A stretch of 45,349 bases of DNA from Nocardia asiatica NBRC 100129 (GCF_000308415.1 NZ_BAFS01000286.1:1-45349), one strand, 5' to 3'. Counted from the stretch's first letter, positions 1 through 8,567 are shown. Notes: a model not told the origin generated them from the sequence alone. Program-made: numbers and translations.

Positions 1-1
1 G

Positions 2-256
2 GCAGCCCGTTTCACGCCGTACCTCACCGCTCGCGCGCTGGTCGTCGTGGCGGGCGTGGGAACCATGCTCTCCGCCGCCGCGCTGTCCACGGGCCCATGG
101 CGCTCGGCCGAGGGTTATATGGGCGGGTCCGTGCTGGTGCAGCTGCCCGCGCTGCTCGCGATCATCGCGGTGGGCATCGCGGTGCTGCCGCAGCGCGCCG
201 AACAGCCGCGCGGGAACCGGACCGACGACCCGGACACCACGGCAGTCGAACACTGA
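2..256 (+). CDS. C-terminal part of an integral membrane protein (5'-truncated by window edge)
   Basis: An open frame runs from the first bases to the stop at 254-256 without needing an internal start, so this is most likely the 3' end of a gene that begins before the window. It holds one hydrophobic stretch around ALVVVAGVGTMLSAAAL and a second around VLVQLPALLAIIAVGIAVL, then a short charged hydrophilic tail, as at the cytoplasmic C-terminus of a polytopic membrane protein. A GTG at 47 could be an internal start but is not needed. The family cannot be named from this fragment. Confidence 0.6.
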   Translation, partial: AARFTPYLTARALVVVAGVGTMLSAAALSTGPWRSAEGYMGGSVLVQLPALLAIIAVGIAVLPQRAEQPRGNRTDDPDTTAVEH

Positions 257-347
257 CCGCACCCCGCACCGGCCGACGGCATCGGGCCGGCGGGCTCGGC
301 GCGCGACAAGACCCCGATTCGTCGTGCGCCGCAATGGCACTCGTTGC

Positions 348-353
348 TAACGT
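348..353 (+). promoter_or_regulatory. Putative -10 box TAACGT, leaderless layout
   Basis: TAACGT lies 8 nt before the GTG at 362 and there is no Shine-Dalgarno sequence before that GTG. This is the spacing expected if transcription starts at or next to the start codon. No convincing -35 was identified. Confidence 0.45.
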
Positions 354-361
354 GACCACGC

Positions 362-862
362 GTGAACACCTGTGCCGAATGCAGTTTCGTCTACGACTTG
401 GCTTCGGCGGCCGACGTGCCGTCGCTGGCGCGGGAGCACGCAGTGGAATACGCCGACCTGCTCGGCGCCGACAGCGGCAAGTTACGACAGCGCGGCAAGC
501 CCGACGTGTGGTCGCCGCTGGAATACGCCTGCCACGTGCGAGACGTACTGCTGGCCCAGCGCGAACGCGTCCTGGCGGCCCGCCGTTCGGACAACCCGCC
601 CGCTACCGCGATGGGCCGGGACGAGCGAGTCGAGCACGACGGCTACGCCCAGCAGAACCCCGCGGACGTGGCCAGGCAGATCCGCGACGCCGCCCTGCTG
701 TTCGCGAACGTGCTGGAACGCCTCGGCGACGACGATTGGGAGCGGACCCTCGGCTTCCCTTATCCCGAGCCGGCGGATCGCTCCCTGCGCTGGCTCGCGG
801 TGCACACCCTGCACGAGCTGCGCCACCACTTGCTGGACATGCACCGGCAACTCGACGGCTGA
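362..862 (+). CDS. DinB-like putative metal-dependent hydrolase/transferase
   Basis: A 166-aa protein of DinB/YfiT size. The family is a four-helix bundle with three histidines that bind a metal; candidates here are H58 (in ACHVRD, helix 2) and the HxxxH pair H151/H155 near the C-terminus. Members include mycothiol- and bacillithiol-dependent enzymes, so a thiol-dependent transferase is possible but not shown. The GTG start follows a TAACGT hexamer by 8 nt without a ribosome binding site, suggesting a leaderless mRNA. It converges on the acyltransferase gene, with the stop codons 8 bp apart. The N-terminal NTCAECSF, with two cysteines four residues apart, is unusual for the family. Substrate unknown. 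Confidence 0.75.
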   Translation: MNTCAECSFVYDLASAADVPSLAREHAVEYADLLGADSGKLRQRGKPDVWSPLEYACHVRDVLLAQRERVLAARRSDNPPATAMGRDERVEHDGYAQQNPADVARQIRDAALLFANVLERLGDDDWERTLGFPYPEPADRSLRWLAVHTLHELRHHLLDMHRQLDG

Positions 863-870
863 CCGCGCGA

Positions 871-2055
871 TCAGGGCGCGGGCTCGGGTTCGGCGGTTCG
901 CCGCACCCGGTCCCGGCCGCGGACCCAGCGCCGCACCGGCTCCTCCACCAAGGCGTAGCTGGCGGCGGCGACCGGGAGGGTGATGGCGGTCGTGAGAACC
1001 AGGACGTAACCGAAGTCCCCTTGGAAGGGCAGGATGCCGAACACCGGGAACACGATCGAGAGCACCGCGAGGTGCCAGATGAAAATGCCGTAGGACCAGC
1101 GGCCGAGCGTCGCGGCCACCGGGGACTCCAGCCAGCGGTGCCCGCGCGCCGCCGGATCACGCAGCACCAGCGGCGCGAGCAACGCGAACCCGATGACCGC
1201 GCCCAGGGCCATCTTCACCACGTACTGCCAGGGCTCGGCCCGGGTGAGCCCGGCGGGTCCGGCGAGATCGGTCGCCGCGAGCAGGAACGCGGTGGTGGCG
1301 ACGGTCCACATCAGAGGCTGGTTCGCGCCGATCTTCCACCAGCGTGATAGCCGGACGCTATGTTCGGCGAGCTCCGCCAGGAGCATGCCCGCGGCGAACC
1401 AGGGCAGGTAGCCCGGCAGCCAGTTGTCCGCGTGGATCGCGTCGGGGGTCGGCACCGGAACGAGATTCCAGCCCAGACTGACGACGGCCACCGCGAGCAG
1501 CACCGGCACCCGCAGGCGCGCCGCCGGGCCGCGCAGGCGCACCAGCGCGAACGCCAGCAACGGCAGCACGAGATAGAAGGCCACCTCCACCGAGAGGCTC
1601 CACATCTGGGTGAGGCCGTCGGTGAGCGTCAGCGGCACGAACACCTGCAACAGCGCCAGGTTCGACACCCATACCCGCAGGCCCGCGGTCCCGGCGGCGC
1701 TGGGCAGCAGCACCAGGACCGCGCACACCACCACCCAGTAGGCGGGCAGGATCCGAGCCGCGCGATGCCGCAGGTAGTAGCCCACGGGCGGGGCGGAGTC
1801 GAGGCCGCGCGCGGCAGCGGCGTGCGGGCGCCAGAGCAAGAACCCGGACAGGGCGAAGAACACCGCCACCGCCATGTCGAACCGCCCCCAGATCCGGCCG
1901 ATGACCGGCGTGCCCGAGGCGCCGGTCTGGAAGGCGACATGGGTGAGCAGCACGCCGAGCGCGGCCATCCCGCGCATGCCTTCCAGCGCGGGCACGAACG
2001 CGCGCGGGCGCACCCGTTCGGTCGCGGGCGCGGCGGCGGGCAGGGTGGCGGTCAT
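871..2055 (-). CDS. Acyltransferase 3 family membrane protein (OafA/YrhL type)
   Basis: A 394-aa polytopic membrane protein with the acyltransferase-3 signature at its N-terminus: LEGMRGMAALGVLLTH, where R28 and H39 correspond to the conserved Arg/His of TM1. About ten hydrophobic segments follow (for example AVAVFFALSGFLLW and VAFYLVLPLLAFALV). Family members O-acylate sugars of surface polysaccharides, peptidoglycan or glycolipids using acyl-CoA or a membrane donor. The ATG start has GGAG 6 nt upstream. The gene is divergent from the DUF3068 gene and heads a block of envelope genes, so a cell-surface glycoconjugate is the likely substrate (inference). M. tuberculosis Rv0228 occupies the equivalent position as I recall. 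Confidence 0.88.
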   Translation of the reverse strand: MTATLPAAAPATERVRPRAFVPALEGMRGMAALGVLLTHVAFQTGASGTPVIGRIWGRFDMAVAVFFALSGFLLWRPHAAAARGLDSAPPVGYYLRHRAARILPAYWVVVCAVLVLLPSAAGTAGLRVWVSNLALLQVFVPLTLTDGLTQMWSLSVEVAFYLVLPLLAFALVRLRGPAARLRVPVLLAVAVVSLGWNLVPVPTPDAIHADNWLPGYLPWFAAGMLLAELAEHSVRLSRWWKIGANQPLMWTVATTAFLLAATDLAGPAGLTRAEPWQYVVKMALGAVIGFALLAPLVLRDPAARGHRWLESPVAATLGRWSYGIFIWHLAVLSIVFPVFGILPFQGDFGYVLVLTTAITLPVAAASYALVEEPVRRWVRGRDRVRRTAEPEPAP

Positions 2056-2133
2056 CGGACTCCAGTCTGCCGTGCGAATCCACAGTTGATAACCCGACGT
2101 TTCAGATTTCGCGTTAGACTCGGGCGATTTCTC

Positions 2134-2147
2134 GGCCGTTTACGGCC
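2134..2147. promoter_or_regulatory. 14-bp palindrome in divergent promoter region
   Basis: GGCCGT-TT-ACGGCC, a perfect 6-bp inverted repeat with a 2-bp centre, lies midway between the divergent acyltransferase and DUF3068 genes. It could be an operator serving either gene; no regulator is assigned. Confidence 0.3.
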
Positions 2148-2259
2148 TCGACGCCGCATGGTACGTGATCGGACTGTTAGTGTCGGGGCTCACGAGTGCC
2201 GCGGCCCGCCCGCAGTGCTCAGCGGAAGCGACCTGTGTTCTACGACGAGGAGAGTTTGC

Positions 2260-3420
2260 ATGGCACTGAGTGCCGGTACCAGAAGGACGGTGGCCTGCCT
2301 GCTCGTGGGTCTCGGCGCGTTGCTGATCGTCGCCGCAATCATGATCCCGACCTACACCGTCGACAAGCTGGCGAAAACTCCCCTCGATCTGGAAATCACC
2401 ACGATCGCGACGAACGTGCAGGGTGAGGACAGCCTCGTGCTCGACTCCAAGTCCCTGACCGCGCCGGAGGGCTCGGCCAAGGTCGACACCAATGTCCCCC
2501 TGGTCTCCCAGCGCTTCCTCACCGTCGAAGACCCGGCCGACGCCGAGCAGATGACGGTGCAGGCGGGCCAGACGCTGCGGCGCATCGACAAGCAGGGTGA
2601 CACCGGCCTGCTCACCGCGAGCATCGACCGGGTGACCATCGACCGGGTGACCGGCGATCCCGTCTCGACCGAGCCCAACGGCTCCATCGCGGTGTCGGCG
2701 ACCCTGGAGGGACAGAGCATCGCCGAACCGGTGCAGCACACCGGTCTGCAGTACCGGTTCCCGATCGGCACCGAGAAGAAGACCTACCCCTACTTCGATC
2801 TCAACGTCCGCAAGTCCTTCGACGCCAACTTCGTCGAGGAGACCGAGATCAACAACACGAAGGTCTACCACTTCCAGATGTCGGTCCCGGCCACCAGCCT
2901 GTGGGACGTCGTGCAGGCGCCGACCAACCGGCTGAGCCTGCCCGCCGCCAAGTGGGGCGTCGAAGGCGGCGAGGCCCCGGTGACCATGACCCGCTACTAC
3001 ACCAACACCCGTGACCTGTGGGTGGAGCCGGAGACCGGCACGGTGGTCAAGGGTGGCGAGGCGCTGCACCTCTACTACTCGCGCACGGCCGACAAGCCCG
3101 AGGTCACCGCGCTGAAATCGCACCTGGTGTTCGACGAGAACACGATCGAGTCGCAGCTCGCGGTCGCCAAGGAGAACATCGACAAGCTGTCGCTGTACGG
3201 CCGGGTCATGCCGATCATCCTCGGCGTCCTGGGCGTGATCGCGCTGATCGCCGGTGTGGTCCTCGGTATCCGGGGCGGCTCGGCTCCGACGCCCGCGCGT
3301 GCGGGCGGCACTCCGGGCCAGCGTCCGAGCGGCCCGGCTCCGTCCGGAGCGGCCCCGCGCGGCACCCGCGGCGCCGACGACGCTCCCACCGAACAGATTC
3401 GGATCAACAAGCAGCCCTGA
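2260..3420 (+). CDS. DUF3068 (PorA-like family) membrane-anchored protein
   Basis: 386 aa. An N-terminal membrane segment (about residues 10-32, VACLLVGLGALLIVAAIMIP) is followed by a large beta-rich extracytoplasmic domain and a second membrane segment (about 312-335, IILGVLGVIALIAGVVLGI), then a cytoplasmic Pro/Gly/Ala-rich tail of about 50 aa. This N-in, large loop, C-in topology is typical of DUF3068 proteins, which occur in mycolic-acid actinomycetes; Rv0227c of M. tuberculosis belongs here as I recall. Biochemical function is unknown, a role in the cell envelope is inferred. The ATG is chosen because GAGGAGAG lies just upstream; the longer in-frame extension has no such signal and no coding character. 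A strong terminator follows directly. Confidence 0.88.
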   Translation: MALSAGTRRTVACLLVGLGALLIVAAIMIPTYTVDKLAKTPLDLEITTIATNVQGEDSLVLDSKSLTAPEGSAKVDTNVPLVSQRFLTVEDPADAEQMTVQAGQTLRRIDKQGDTGLLTASIDRVTIDRVTGDPVSTEPNGSIAVSATLEGQSIAEPVQHTGLQYRFPIGTEKKTYPYFDLNVRKSFDANFVEETEINNTKVYHFQMSVPATSLWDVVQAPTNRLSLPAAKWGVEGGEAPVTMTRYYTNTRDLWVEPETGTVVKGGEALHLYYSRTADKPEVTALKSHLVFDENTIESQLAVAKENIDKLSLYGRVMPIILGVLGVIALIAGVVLGIRGGSAPTPARAGGTPGQRPSGPAPSGAAPRGTRGADDAPTEQIRINKQP

Positions 3421-3436
3421 CCGGCTGAACGCCCTC

Positions 3437-3475
3437 GAATTCGGCTCCCCGCCCTCCGGCTGGGGAGCCGAATTC
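3437..3475 (+). terminator. Intrinsic terminator of the DUF3068 gene
   Basis: A perfect 14-bp inverted repeat, arms GAATTCGGCTCCCC at 3437-3450 and its complement at 3462-3475, with an 11-nt loop, begins 17 nt after the stop codon. A weak U-containing stretch (GTTGT) follows. It probably acts on the + strand. Confidence 0.8.
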
Positions 3476-3622
3476 GTTGTGCGGTCCTTACTCGTCGGCA
3501 CTCGCCGGATAGTCGGCTGCGTGGAGGTTCGGTCGGCGCGGAAGGACCCTCGGGCCGCGTCGAAATCGTCCGCGTTGACCAGGGTGCGCATCGGTGCCCA
3601 TATGACGATTCCAGCCAATGCG

Positions 3623-3840
3623 GGTGAGCCGACCGGGCGCAACGGCTCGGGCCACGTCAAGTAGTCAGCCGACCGGAGGCAACGGCTCGGGCCAGCTCGA
3701 GTGGTCAGCCAACCCGGCGCGACAGCTCGAACCACGTCAAGAGGTCAGCCAACCGGGCGCAACGGCTCGGGCCAGCTCGAGTGTCAGCCGACCGGGCGCA
3801 ACGGTTCGGGTCGCGTCGAGTGGTCGGCCGCCCGCAGGAC
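3623..3840. repeat. Tandem array of five 40-bp repeats plus a partial sixth
   Basis: Units lie at 3623-3662, 3663-3702, 3703-3742, 3743-3782 and 3783-3821 (the last 39 bp, one G missing), with a diverged part-copy at 3822-3840. The conserved core on the + strand is TCAGCCGACCGGGCGCAACG followed by GCTCGGGCC. Unit 3 is the most diverged. Each unit contains CCGGGC-GCAACG-GCTCGG, able to form a short stem (one G-T pair). On the minus strand the unit nearest the flippase gene supplies its last codons and stop codon; the others repeat that 3' end. No unique spacers separate units, so this is a VNTR-like array and not CRISPR. Confidence 0.92.
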
Positions 3841-5016
3841 GATGACGGCCACCAGGACGGTGGTGGTGGCCGCGACCGCCACGGCCGTGGTGATCAGCGC
3901 CGGGATCGAGCGGGCCAGCGACAGCATCAGCGTGACTTCGACGGCCAGCCCGAGCCAGGTGACCAGCGCCAGGGACGTGCGGTCGACGGCGATGGCCGAG
4001 AGCACCGCGCCCTGCAGCACCGCCAGCAGCGCGCCGTGCAGCGCGAAAACCCACAGCAGCCCCTGGATCGGCGCGTAGTCCTCGCCGGCCAGCAGCGGAG
4101 CGACCGGCGCGGCGAGCGCGGCCCCGAGCACCGCGATGAGGCCGATACCGCTGAGCACCGCCAGCGCCGCGCGGATCGCGCTCGCCGACTGCGTCGGCTG
4201 GGCCATCCGCGGGTAGAGCACCACACCGACCGCTTGGGGCAGCCAGAAGGCGATCTTGGCGGCGATGGTGCCGAGGGCGTAGCGGCTGGCGTCCACGTCG
4301 TCCAGCACGATCCGGACCACGATCAGATCCGCCGACGACAGGGCCATCAGCGCCGCTTGCACCTGCGCGGCCCGCAGCACCGGCAGCACGCCCGGGGCGG
4401 CGATCTCGCCCGGTTCGGTATCGGCGCGGGCGGGCGCGGACGGCGCACCGGCGACGATCCTGGCCAGCAGCGCCGCCGCCGCGATTCCGGCGGCCGCCGC
4501 CCACAGCGCGAGCGTCGCTCCGCCGCCCAGCGCGAGAACCACCAGCGCGGGCGTGACCCGTGCGATTCCCGCCGCGCCGAGCACCACCCCTAACGCGCGG
4601 AACCGCTTGCTGCCCTGCAACACGCCTTGCTCGCCGGACAACAGCACCAGCGCGGGCGCCGCGCCCAGCGCCGCCGCCGTGGCGGCCACCCCGACGTGCA
4701 GAGCGACCGCGACCAGCGGCACCAGCACCGCCGCCACCGCGGCCACGATCACCGCGCACCGCCACTGCAACCCGCGCAGCGCCGCCGCCCCCGCGCCGCG
4801 CACCAGTTCCCGCGCGACCACGTTCTGCAGCGCCAGGGCGGGCACCGCGCACAGCAGTTGCACCGCGAGCAGACTCGCGAATTCGCTGTATCCGGTGACG
4901 CCCAGCCAGCGCCCGGCCAGCAGTTGCAGCAGGTACCCGGCGACGTTGGCGGTCATCGCGCCCGCCGTCACCCACGACAGATCCGCCACCACAGGTAACC
5001 GACGGACAGCAGACAC
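3784..5016 (-). CDS. Polysaccharide/lipid-linked oligosaccharide flippase-like membrane protein
   Basis: 410 aa, about ten to twelve hydrophobic segments. The opening VTAGAMTANVAGYLLQLLAG, then RWLGVTGYSEFASLLAVQLL, is the arrangement of the first two helices in Wzx/RfbX/MOP-type polysaccharide exporters. Such proteins flip lipid-linked glycans across the cytoplasmic membrane. The neighbouring glycosyltransferase, methyltransferase and acyltransferase fit a glycoconjugate pathway. The GTG start has a purine-rich GGCGGGGGAG directly before it, at rather short spacing. The last 13 codons and stop lie in the first unit of a 40-bp tandem repeat, so the C-terminal tail (HSTRPEPLRPVG) is probably a recent, dispensable extension. 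The substrate cannot be read from the sequence. Confidence 0.75.
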   Translation of the reverse strand: MSAVRRLPVVADLSWVTAGAMTANVAGYLLQLLAGRWLGVTGYSEFASLLAVQLLCAVPALALQNVVARELVRGAGAAALRGLQWRCAVIVAAVAAVLVPLVAVALHVGVAATAAALGAAPALVLLSGEQGVLQGSKRFRALGVVLGAAGIARVTPALVVLALGGGATLALWAAAAGIAAAALLARIVAGAPSAPARADTEPGEIAAPGVLPVLRAAQVQAALMALSSADLIVVRIVLDDVDASRYALGTIAAKIAFWLPQAVGVVLYPRMAQPTQSASAIRAALAVLSGIGLIAVLGAALAAPVAPLLAGEDYAPIQGLLWVFALHGALLAVLQGAVLSAIAVDRTSLALVTWLGLAVEVTLMLSLARSIPALITTAVAVAATTTVLVAVIVLRAADHSTRPEPLRPVG

Positions 5017-5205
5017 GCTCCCCCGCCTCTCCGGGTCTTCAGGCCGTACCAGCCGGGCGACACAAGGTCCTGCGTCGGGGTTCGCTCATGTTCCGCACGT
5101 ACCGGGTGGGTCACCCATGTGCTCACGAAAGCAGTTGCCGTGTTCTCGCAAGCCGCTCCCGGCGCGAGGGCGGCCGGCTGCATTGTCGTCGAACCATCCA
5201 CCGAT

Positions 5206-5277
5206 GACGCCCGGCACACGATACCGCCTGACGTCGGCGTCCTGGTAGACCGGCTCGAGCTGGGCGTGGGTCGTCGT
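5206..5277 (-). pseudogene. Fossil fragment of the C-terminal region of the adjacent large membrane protein gene
   Basis: Minus-strand translation gives AQLEPVYQDADVRRYRVPGV, which matches AQLERSYEDADLALYRVPGV near the C-terminus of the protein at 5355-7259. Over 24 residues 16 are identical, and the DNA is also clearly alike (CCCAGCTCGAGC shared). Sequence on both sides shows no further similarity that I can find, and no complete gene surrounds it. The fragment lies in the 338-bp region between the flippase and that gene, on the opposite strand to the full-length copy. It looks like the remnant of an inverted duplication or of a lost paralogue. Nothing else gene-like is seen in 5017-5340. 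Confidence 0.65.
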
Positions 5278-5340
5278 CCCTGACCACCCGAACCGGAATC
5301 CCCGGTCGCGCTCGGCTCCACGGTGACGGAGATCGGGACG

Positions 5341-5346
5341 TACAGT
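5341..5346 (+). promoter_or_regulatory. Putative -10 box TACAGT, leaderless layout
   Basis: TACAGT lies 8 nt upstream of the GTG at 5355, with no Shine-Dalgarno between. It supports that GTG as the start. Confidence 0.45.
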
Positions 5347-5354
5347 GCTCAGGC

Positions 5355-7259
5355 GTGAGTGGGAGCGGTCGGGACCGAGCGGTGGCTGCGGGATACAGCG
5401 CGGCCGGGGCACTGCTGGTGACCGCTCCCTTGCTGGCGCCGGGGTACCTGCTCTTGCGGGACGCGGTGAGCACGCCGCGCAGTTATCCGACCGACTCCGC
5501 GCTCGGTCTGGGGGACGCGGCGCCGCGGGCGGTGCCGCAGGATGCGCTGCTGGCCGTGCTGTCGGCGTTCGTCGACGGCGGGCTGCTGGTCAAGGCGATT
5601 CTGGTCGTCGCGCTGTGGGCCGCGGGGTACGGGGCGGCGCTGCTGGCGCGCGATCTGCTGCGTGCGTCGCTCGGGCCGCAGTTGGTCGCCGCGACGGTCG
5701 CGCTGTGGAATCCGTACGTCGCCGAACGGCTGTTGCAGGGGCACTGGAGCCTGCTGGCGGGATACGCCGCGCTGCCATGGACAGCGCTCGCCGCCTACCG
5801 TCTCAGAACCTCCGCGACTGCGAAACAGCGTCGGCGGATTCTGTCGAACACGTCCGACCAGCCCGGAAACGGCCTGCTCGGGCCATCCGCACCGCCGGCC
5901 TCCGCACCCGGCGAGACCAGCCCACCGACAGACGCCACCGAAGCTCGGCAGCGAACCACACCAATGCGGACGGCAGCCGCCTGGGCGGCCCTGGCCGGGT
6001 CGCTCGCCGCCGCGGGACTCACACCGACCGGAGCGCTGCTGGCGGGCGTGACCGCGTTCGCTTCGGTGCCGCGCCGCCACCTGCTTCCGACGCTCCTCGT
6101 CTGGATCGCCGCCTCCGCGCCGTGGCTCGCCGCGACCGCGCTGTCGGGTGCGGGCGCCGAGCCGTCCGACCCCGCGGGCATCGCGGCCTTCGCCGCACGT
6201 GCCGAGCCCGGCCTCGGCACCCTCGGCAGCGTCGCCGGGCTCGGCGGCATCTGGAACGCGGAGGCGGTTCCGCTTTCCCGGACCACGCCGCTGGCCGTGA
6301 TCGCGACCTCGGCCCTGCTGGCGATCGTGGCACTGGGTGTGCGTGCCGTCGCCACCGGCGGCGCCGATCCGGACAACCGCCATGTCCGCCGCGCACTGCT
6401 GCTGCTCGCGGCGGTCGCGCTGCTGTTTCCCGCGCTCGGCGCGACGGCATGGGGCATGCAGGCACTGGAGTGGCTGGTAGCGCACGTGCCCGGTGCGGGC
6501 TTGCTGCGGGACACGCAGAAGTACGCGGCCTTGGCCGTGCCCGCCTACGCGCTGTGCGCGGCGGCGGGCTGCGCGGCGACCGCCCGGCGTCTCTCGTCCC
6601 CGCCGTCGGACCGGCCCGCCACGGCGCACCCGGCGGTGACGTCCACGATCGCGGCGGTATTCGTGGCGCTTCTCGTGCTGCCGCTCTACGACCTCGCCTG
6701 GGGCGCCGGTGGAGCCGTCCGTGCGGTGCGCTACCCCGCCGGCTGGCAGCAGGTCGCCGCACGGATCGACGGTCCCGGCGACGTCGCCGTGCTGCCGGGC
6801 GGCATGTTCCGCAAATTCCGCTACAGCGGCCCTGCGCCGGTGCTCGACCCCGCGCCGCGCATGCTGCCCAACGACGTCCTACAGACCGGCGAGCTCCCGG
6901 TGCGCGGGCGCACGGTGTCCGGCGAGGGCGCACGCGCCCGAGAAGTGGAAGCCCTCCTCCTGCAAGGTGGTTCGGCTCCCGAACTGGCGCGCCGCGGCGT
7001 CGGCTGGGTGCTCGTGGAGCGAACCACACCTGGCCCGCTCGGCGCGGCGGCGACGACGCTGGCCCAGCTCGAGCGCAGCTACGAGGACGCCGACCTCGCG
7101 CTTTATCGGGTGCCGGGTGTGGACGAGCGCCCCGGACCGACGACGGCGCAGCGCTCCGTGATCGCCGCAGCCCACGGAGTCTGGGGCGCGTTGCTCATCG
7201 TGAGTCCGCTGGTCGTCCTCTGTATCCGGGCACGATCCCGTACGAGAACCCGGCGCTGA
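5355..7259 (+). CDS. Large polytopic membrane protein, Rv0226c-like
   Basis: 634 aa with about ten to twelve hydrophobic segments. The motif ALWNPYVAERLLQGHWSLL after two or three helices, and PGAGLLRDTQKYAALAVPAY later, resemble the membrane cores of GT-C/YfhO-like glycosyltransferases and related mycobacterial proteins. Residues about 155-205 form a hydrophilic Pro/Ala/Thr-rich insert. The C-terminal third, about 455-605, is a soluble, probably periplasmic domain containing DVAVLPGGMFRKFRYSGPAP, and a last membrane helix follows. The GTG start follows TACAGT by 8 nt and has no Shine-Dalgarno. It converges on the GT4 gene, 19 bp apart. Activity is unknown; a membrane-embedded sugar transferase acting on a polyprenyl-phosphate sugar is one possibility. 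Confidence 0.75.
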   Translation: MSGSGRDRAVAAGYSAAGALLVTAPLLAPGYLLLRDAVSTPRSYPTDSALGLGDAAPRAVPQDALLAVLSAFVDGGLLVKAILVVALWAAGYGAALLARDLLRASLGPQLVAATVALWNPYVAERLLQGHWSLLAGYAALPWTALAAYRLRTSATAKQRRRILSNTSDQPGNGLLGPSAPPASAPGETSPPTDATEARQRTTPMRTAAAWAALAGSLAAAGLTPTGALLAGVTAFASVPRRHLLPTLLVWIAASAPWLAATALSGAGAEPSDPAGIAAFAARAEPGLGTLGSVAGLGGIWNAEAVPLSRTTPLAVIATSALLAIVALGVRAVATGGADPDNRHVRRALLLLAAVALLFPALGATAWGMQALEWLVAHVPGAGLLRDTQKYAALAVPAYALCAAAGCAATARRLSSPPSDRPATAHPAVTSTIAAVFVALLVLPLYDLAWGAGGAVRAVRYPAGWQQVAARIDGPGDVAVLPGGMFRKFRYSGPAPVLDPAPRMLPNDVLQTGELPVRGRTVSGEGARAREVEALLLQGGSAPELARRGVGWVLVERTTPGPLGAAATTLAQLERSYEDADLALYRVPGVDERPGPTTAQRSVIAAAHGVWGALLIVSPLVVLCIRARSRTRTRR

Positions 7260-7278
7260 TACCCGGCGACGCGATGAT

Positions 7279-8451
7279 TCAGTCGACTGTCCGGGGCGCG
7301 ATCAAGCCGGTGACCTGCTCGCCACGGGCGGCTGCGGCCAGCACCTCGTAGACGCCGATACCGGTTTGCTCCCAAGAGAATTCGCGCGCTCGGGCGCGCG
7401 CCTTCTCGCCCATGACGGTGCGCGCGCCCGGATCGTCCAGCAGATCGCCGACGGCATCGGCCAACTGGGCGACGTCGTCGACCAGGATGCCGGTCGCGCC
7501 GTCGACGATGGAATCGGTGAGCCCGCGCGAACTGCGGTAGCCGACCGTCGGCACGCCGTGCTGGGCGGCCTCGATCACCGCCAGCCCCCATCCCTCTTTG
7601 CGGGACGGCAGTACGTGCACCCACGCGCGGGCGAGCAGTTCGTGCTTGCGGCGCTCGTCCACGTGCCCGTGGAAGGTGACGGCGTCGGCGATGCCGAGTT
7701 CGCGGGCGTTGTCGCGCAGGTTGTCGGCCCACCAGCCGCCGCCGACCACGTCCAGGCGCAGTTCGGGGATGCGGTCGCGCAACCGGGCCACCGCCGCGAG
7801 CGCGTCCTCGATCTGCTTGTGCGGCACCAGGCGGGACAGGACCACGACGGTGGGCGCGGAAGTACGGGTCTCCGCGGCGCCGGTGGGCGCGTCGACTGGA
7901 ACCGGTTCGGCTCCGTTGCGCACCACCGCGATTCGCGAGCGGTCCACACCGAGCGCGGCCAATTCCTCCGCCGACGGCAGCGAGACGGTCAGATATTGGT
8001 TACGCCGGTGCACACGGGGCGACACCCGCGACTCGATCCACCAGCCGACGCGACCGATCAACCGGCCCGCCACCGGCCACTGCTCACGATGCCCGTGGTG
8101 CACCAGCACCACCGACGGCGCCTTGGTGACGGCGGTGGCGAAGAACGGGATGCCGTTCTGGGTGTCGATCACCGCGTCCGGGCGCACCCCGCGCAACGGG
8201 CCGAGGCCGATCTTCCCGAGCAGGATCGCGGCGAGCGCCCGCGGATACACGGTGTAGCGGCCGCCCGCCCTGCTGATATCGATGCCGTCGATGCGCTCCC
8301 GCCGCGGCGACCCGGGATAGCGGGCGGTGCGCAGGGTGACCTTGACCCCGCGGGCCGCAAGGTGCGCGCCGACCTGCTCGAGGTACCGCTCGCTGCCGCC
8401 GCCCTGCGGGTGCCCGGTGTCACGCCAGCAGAGCAGGAGGACTTCGCGCAC
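7279..8451 (-). CDS. GT4-family glycosyltransferase
   Basis: 390 aa, GT-B fold retaining glycosyltransferase. The N-terminal half begins VREVLLLCWRDTGHPQGGGS, containing the Gly-rich acceptor-side loop. The C-terminal half has VVLSRLVPHKQIEDALAAV (start of the nucleotide-sugar domain) and the EX7E motif in KEGWGLAVIEAAQHGVPTVG. It transfers a sugar from a nucleotide donor, presumably to a lipid or polysaccharide precursor at the inner membrane face. I chose the GTG at 8451 because GAGAGAAG precedes it and the catalytic domain begins at once; an ATG at 8523 would add 24 unconserved residues. It is divergent from the methyltransferase, with a 116-bp shared promoter region. Resembles Rv0225 by position and type. 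Confidence 0.88.
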   Translation of the reverse strand: MREVLLLCWRDTGHPQGGGSERYLEQVGAHLAARGVKVTLRTARYPGSPRRERIDGIDISRAGGRYTVYPRALAAILLGKIGLGPLRGVRPDAVIDTQNGIPFFATAVTKAPSVVLVHHGHREQWPVAGRLIGRVGWWIESRVSPRVHRRNQYLTVSLPSAEELAALGVDRSRIAVVRNGAEPVPVDAPTGAAETRTSAPTVVVLSRLVPHKQIEDALAAVARLRDRIPELRLDVVGGGWWADNLRDNARELGIADAVTFHGHVDERRKHELLARAWVHVLPSRKEGWGLAVIEAAQHGVPTVGYRSSRGLTDSIVDGATGILVDDVAQLADAVGDLLDDPGARTVMGEKARARAREFSWEQTGIGVYEVLAAAARGEQVTGLIAPRTVD

Positions 8452-8567
8452 GGTGGAGCTTCTCTCGGTCGGTAGGTCCCGGTGGGGAACGTCGGATGTC
8501 GCGGTACACCCTAACCCGAGCACCCGCCCGCGATGCCCAGCATCGGGGTTGTGCGAGACTCGGCGCC

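Noticed and set aside
2140..3735. 531-codon minus-strand open frame
   Set aside because: It is antisense to the DUF3068 gene, rich in Arg, His, Asp and Gly as is typical of high-GC shadow frames, and has no family features.
3623..3840. CRISPR array suggested by regularly spaced repeats
   Set aside because: Repeat units abut without unique spacers and no cas genes are present; a tandem duplication explains it.
5086..5412. 108-aa minus-strand open frame as an intact gene
   Set aside because: Only 24 codons resemble a real protein; the remainder is untypical and it overlaps the start of the next gene, so it was called a fossil fragment.
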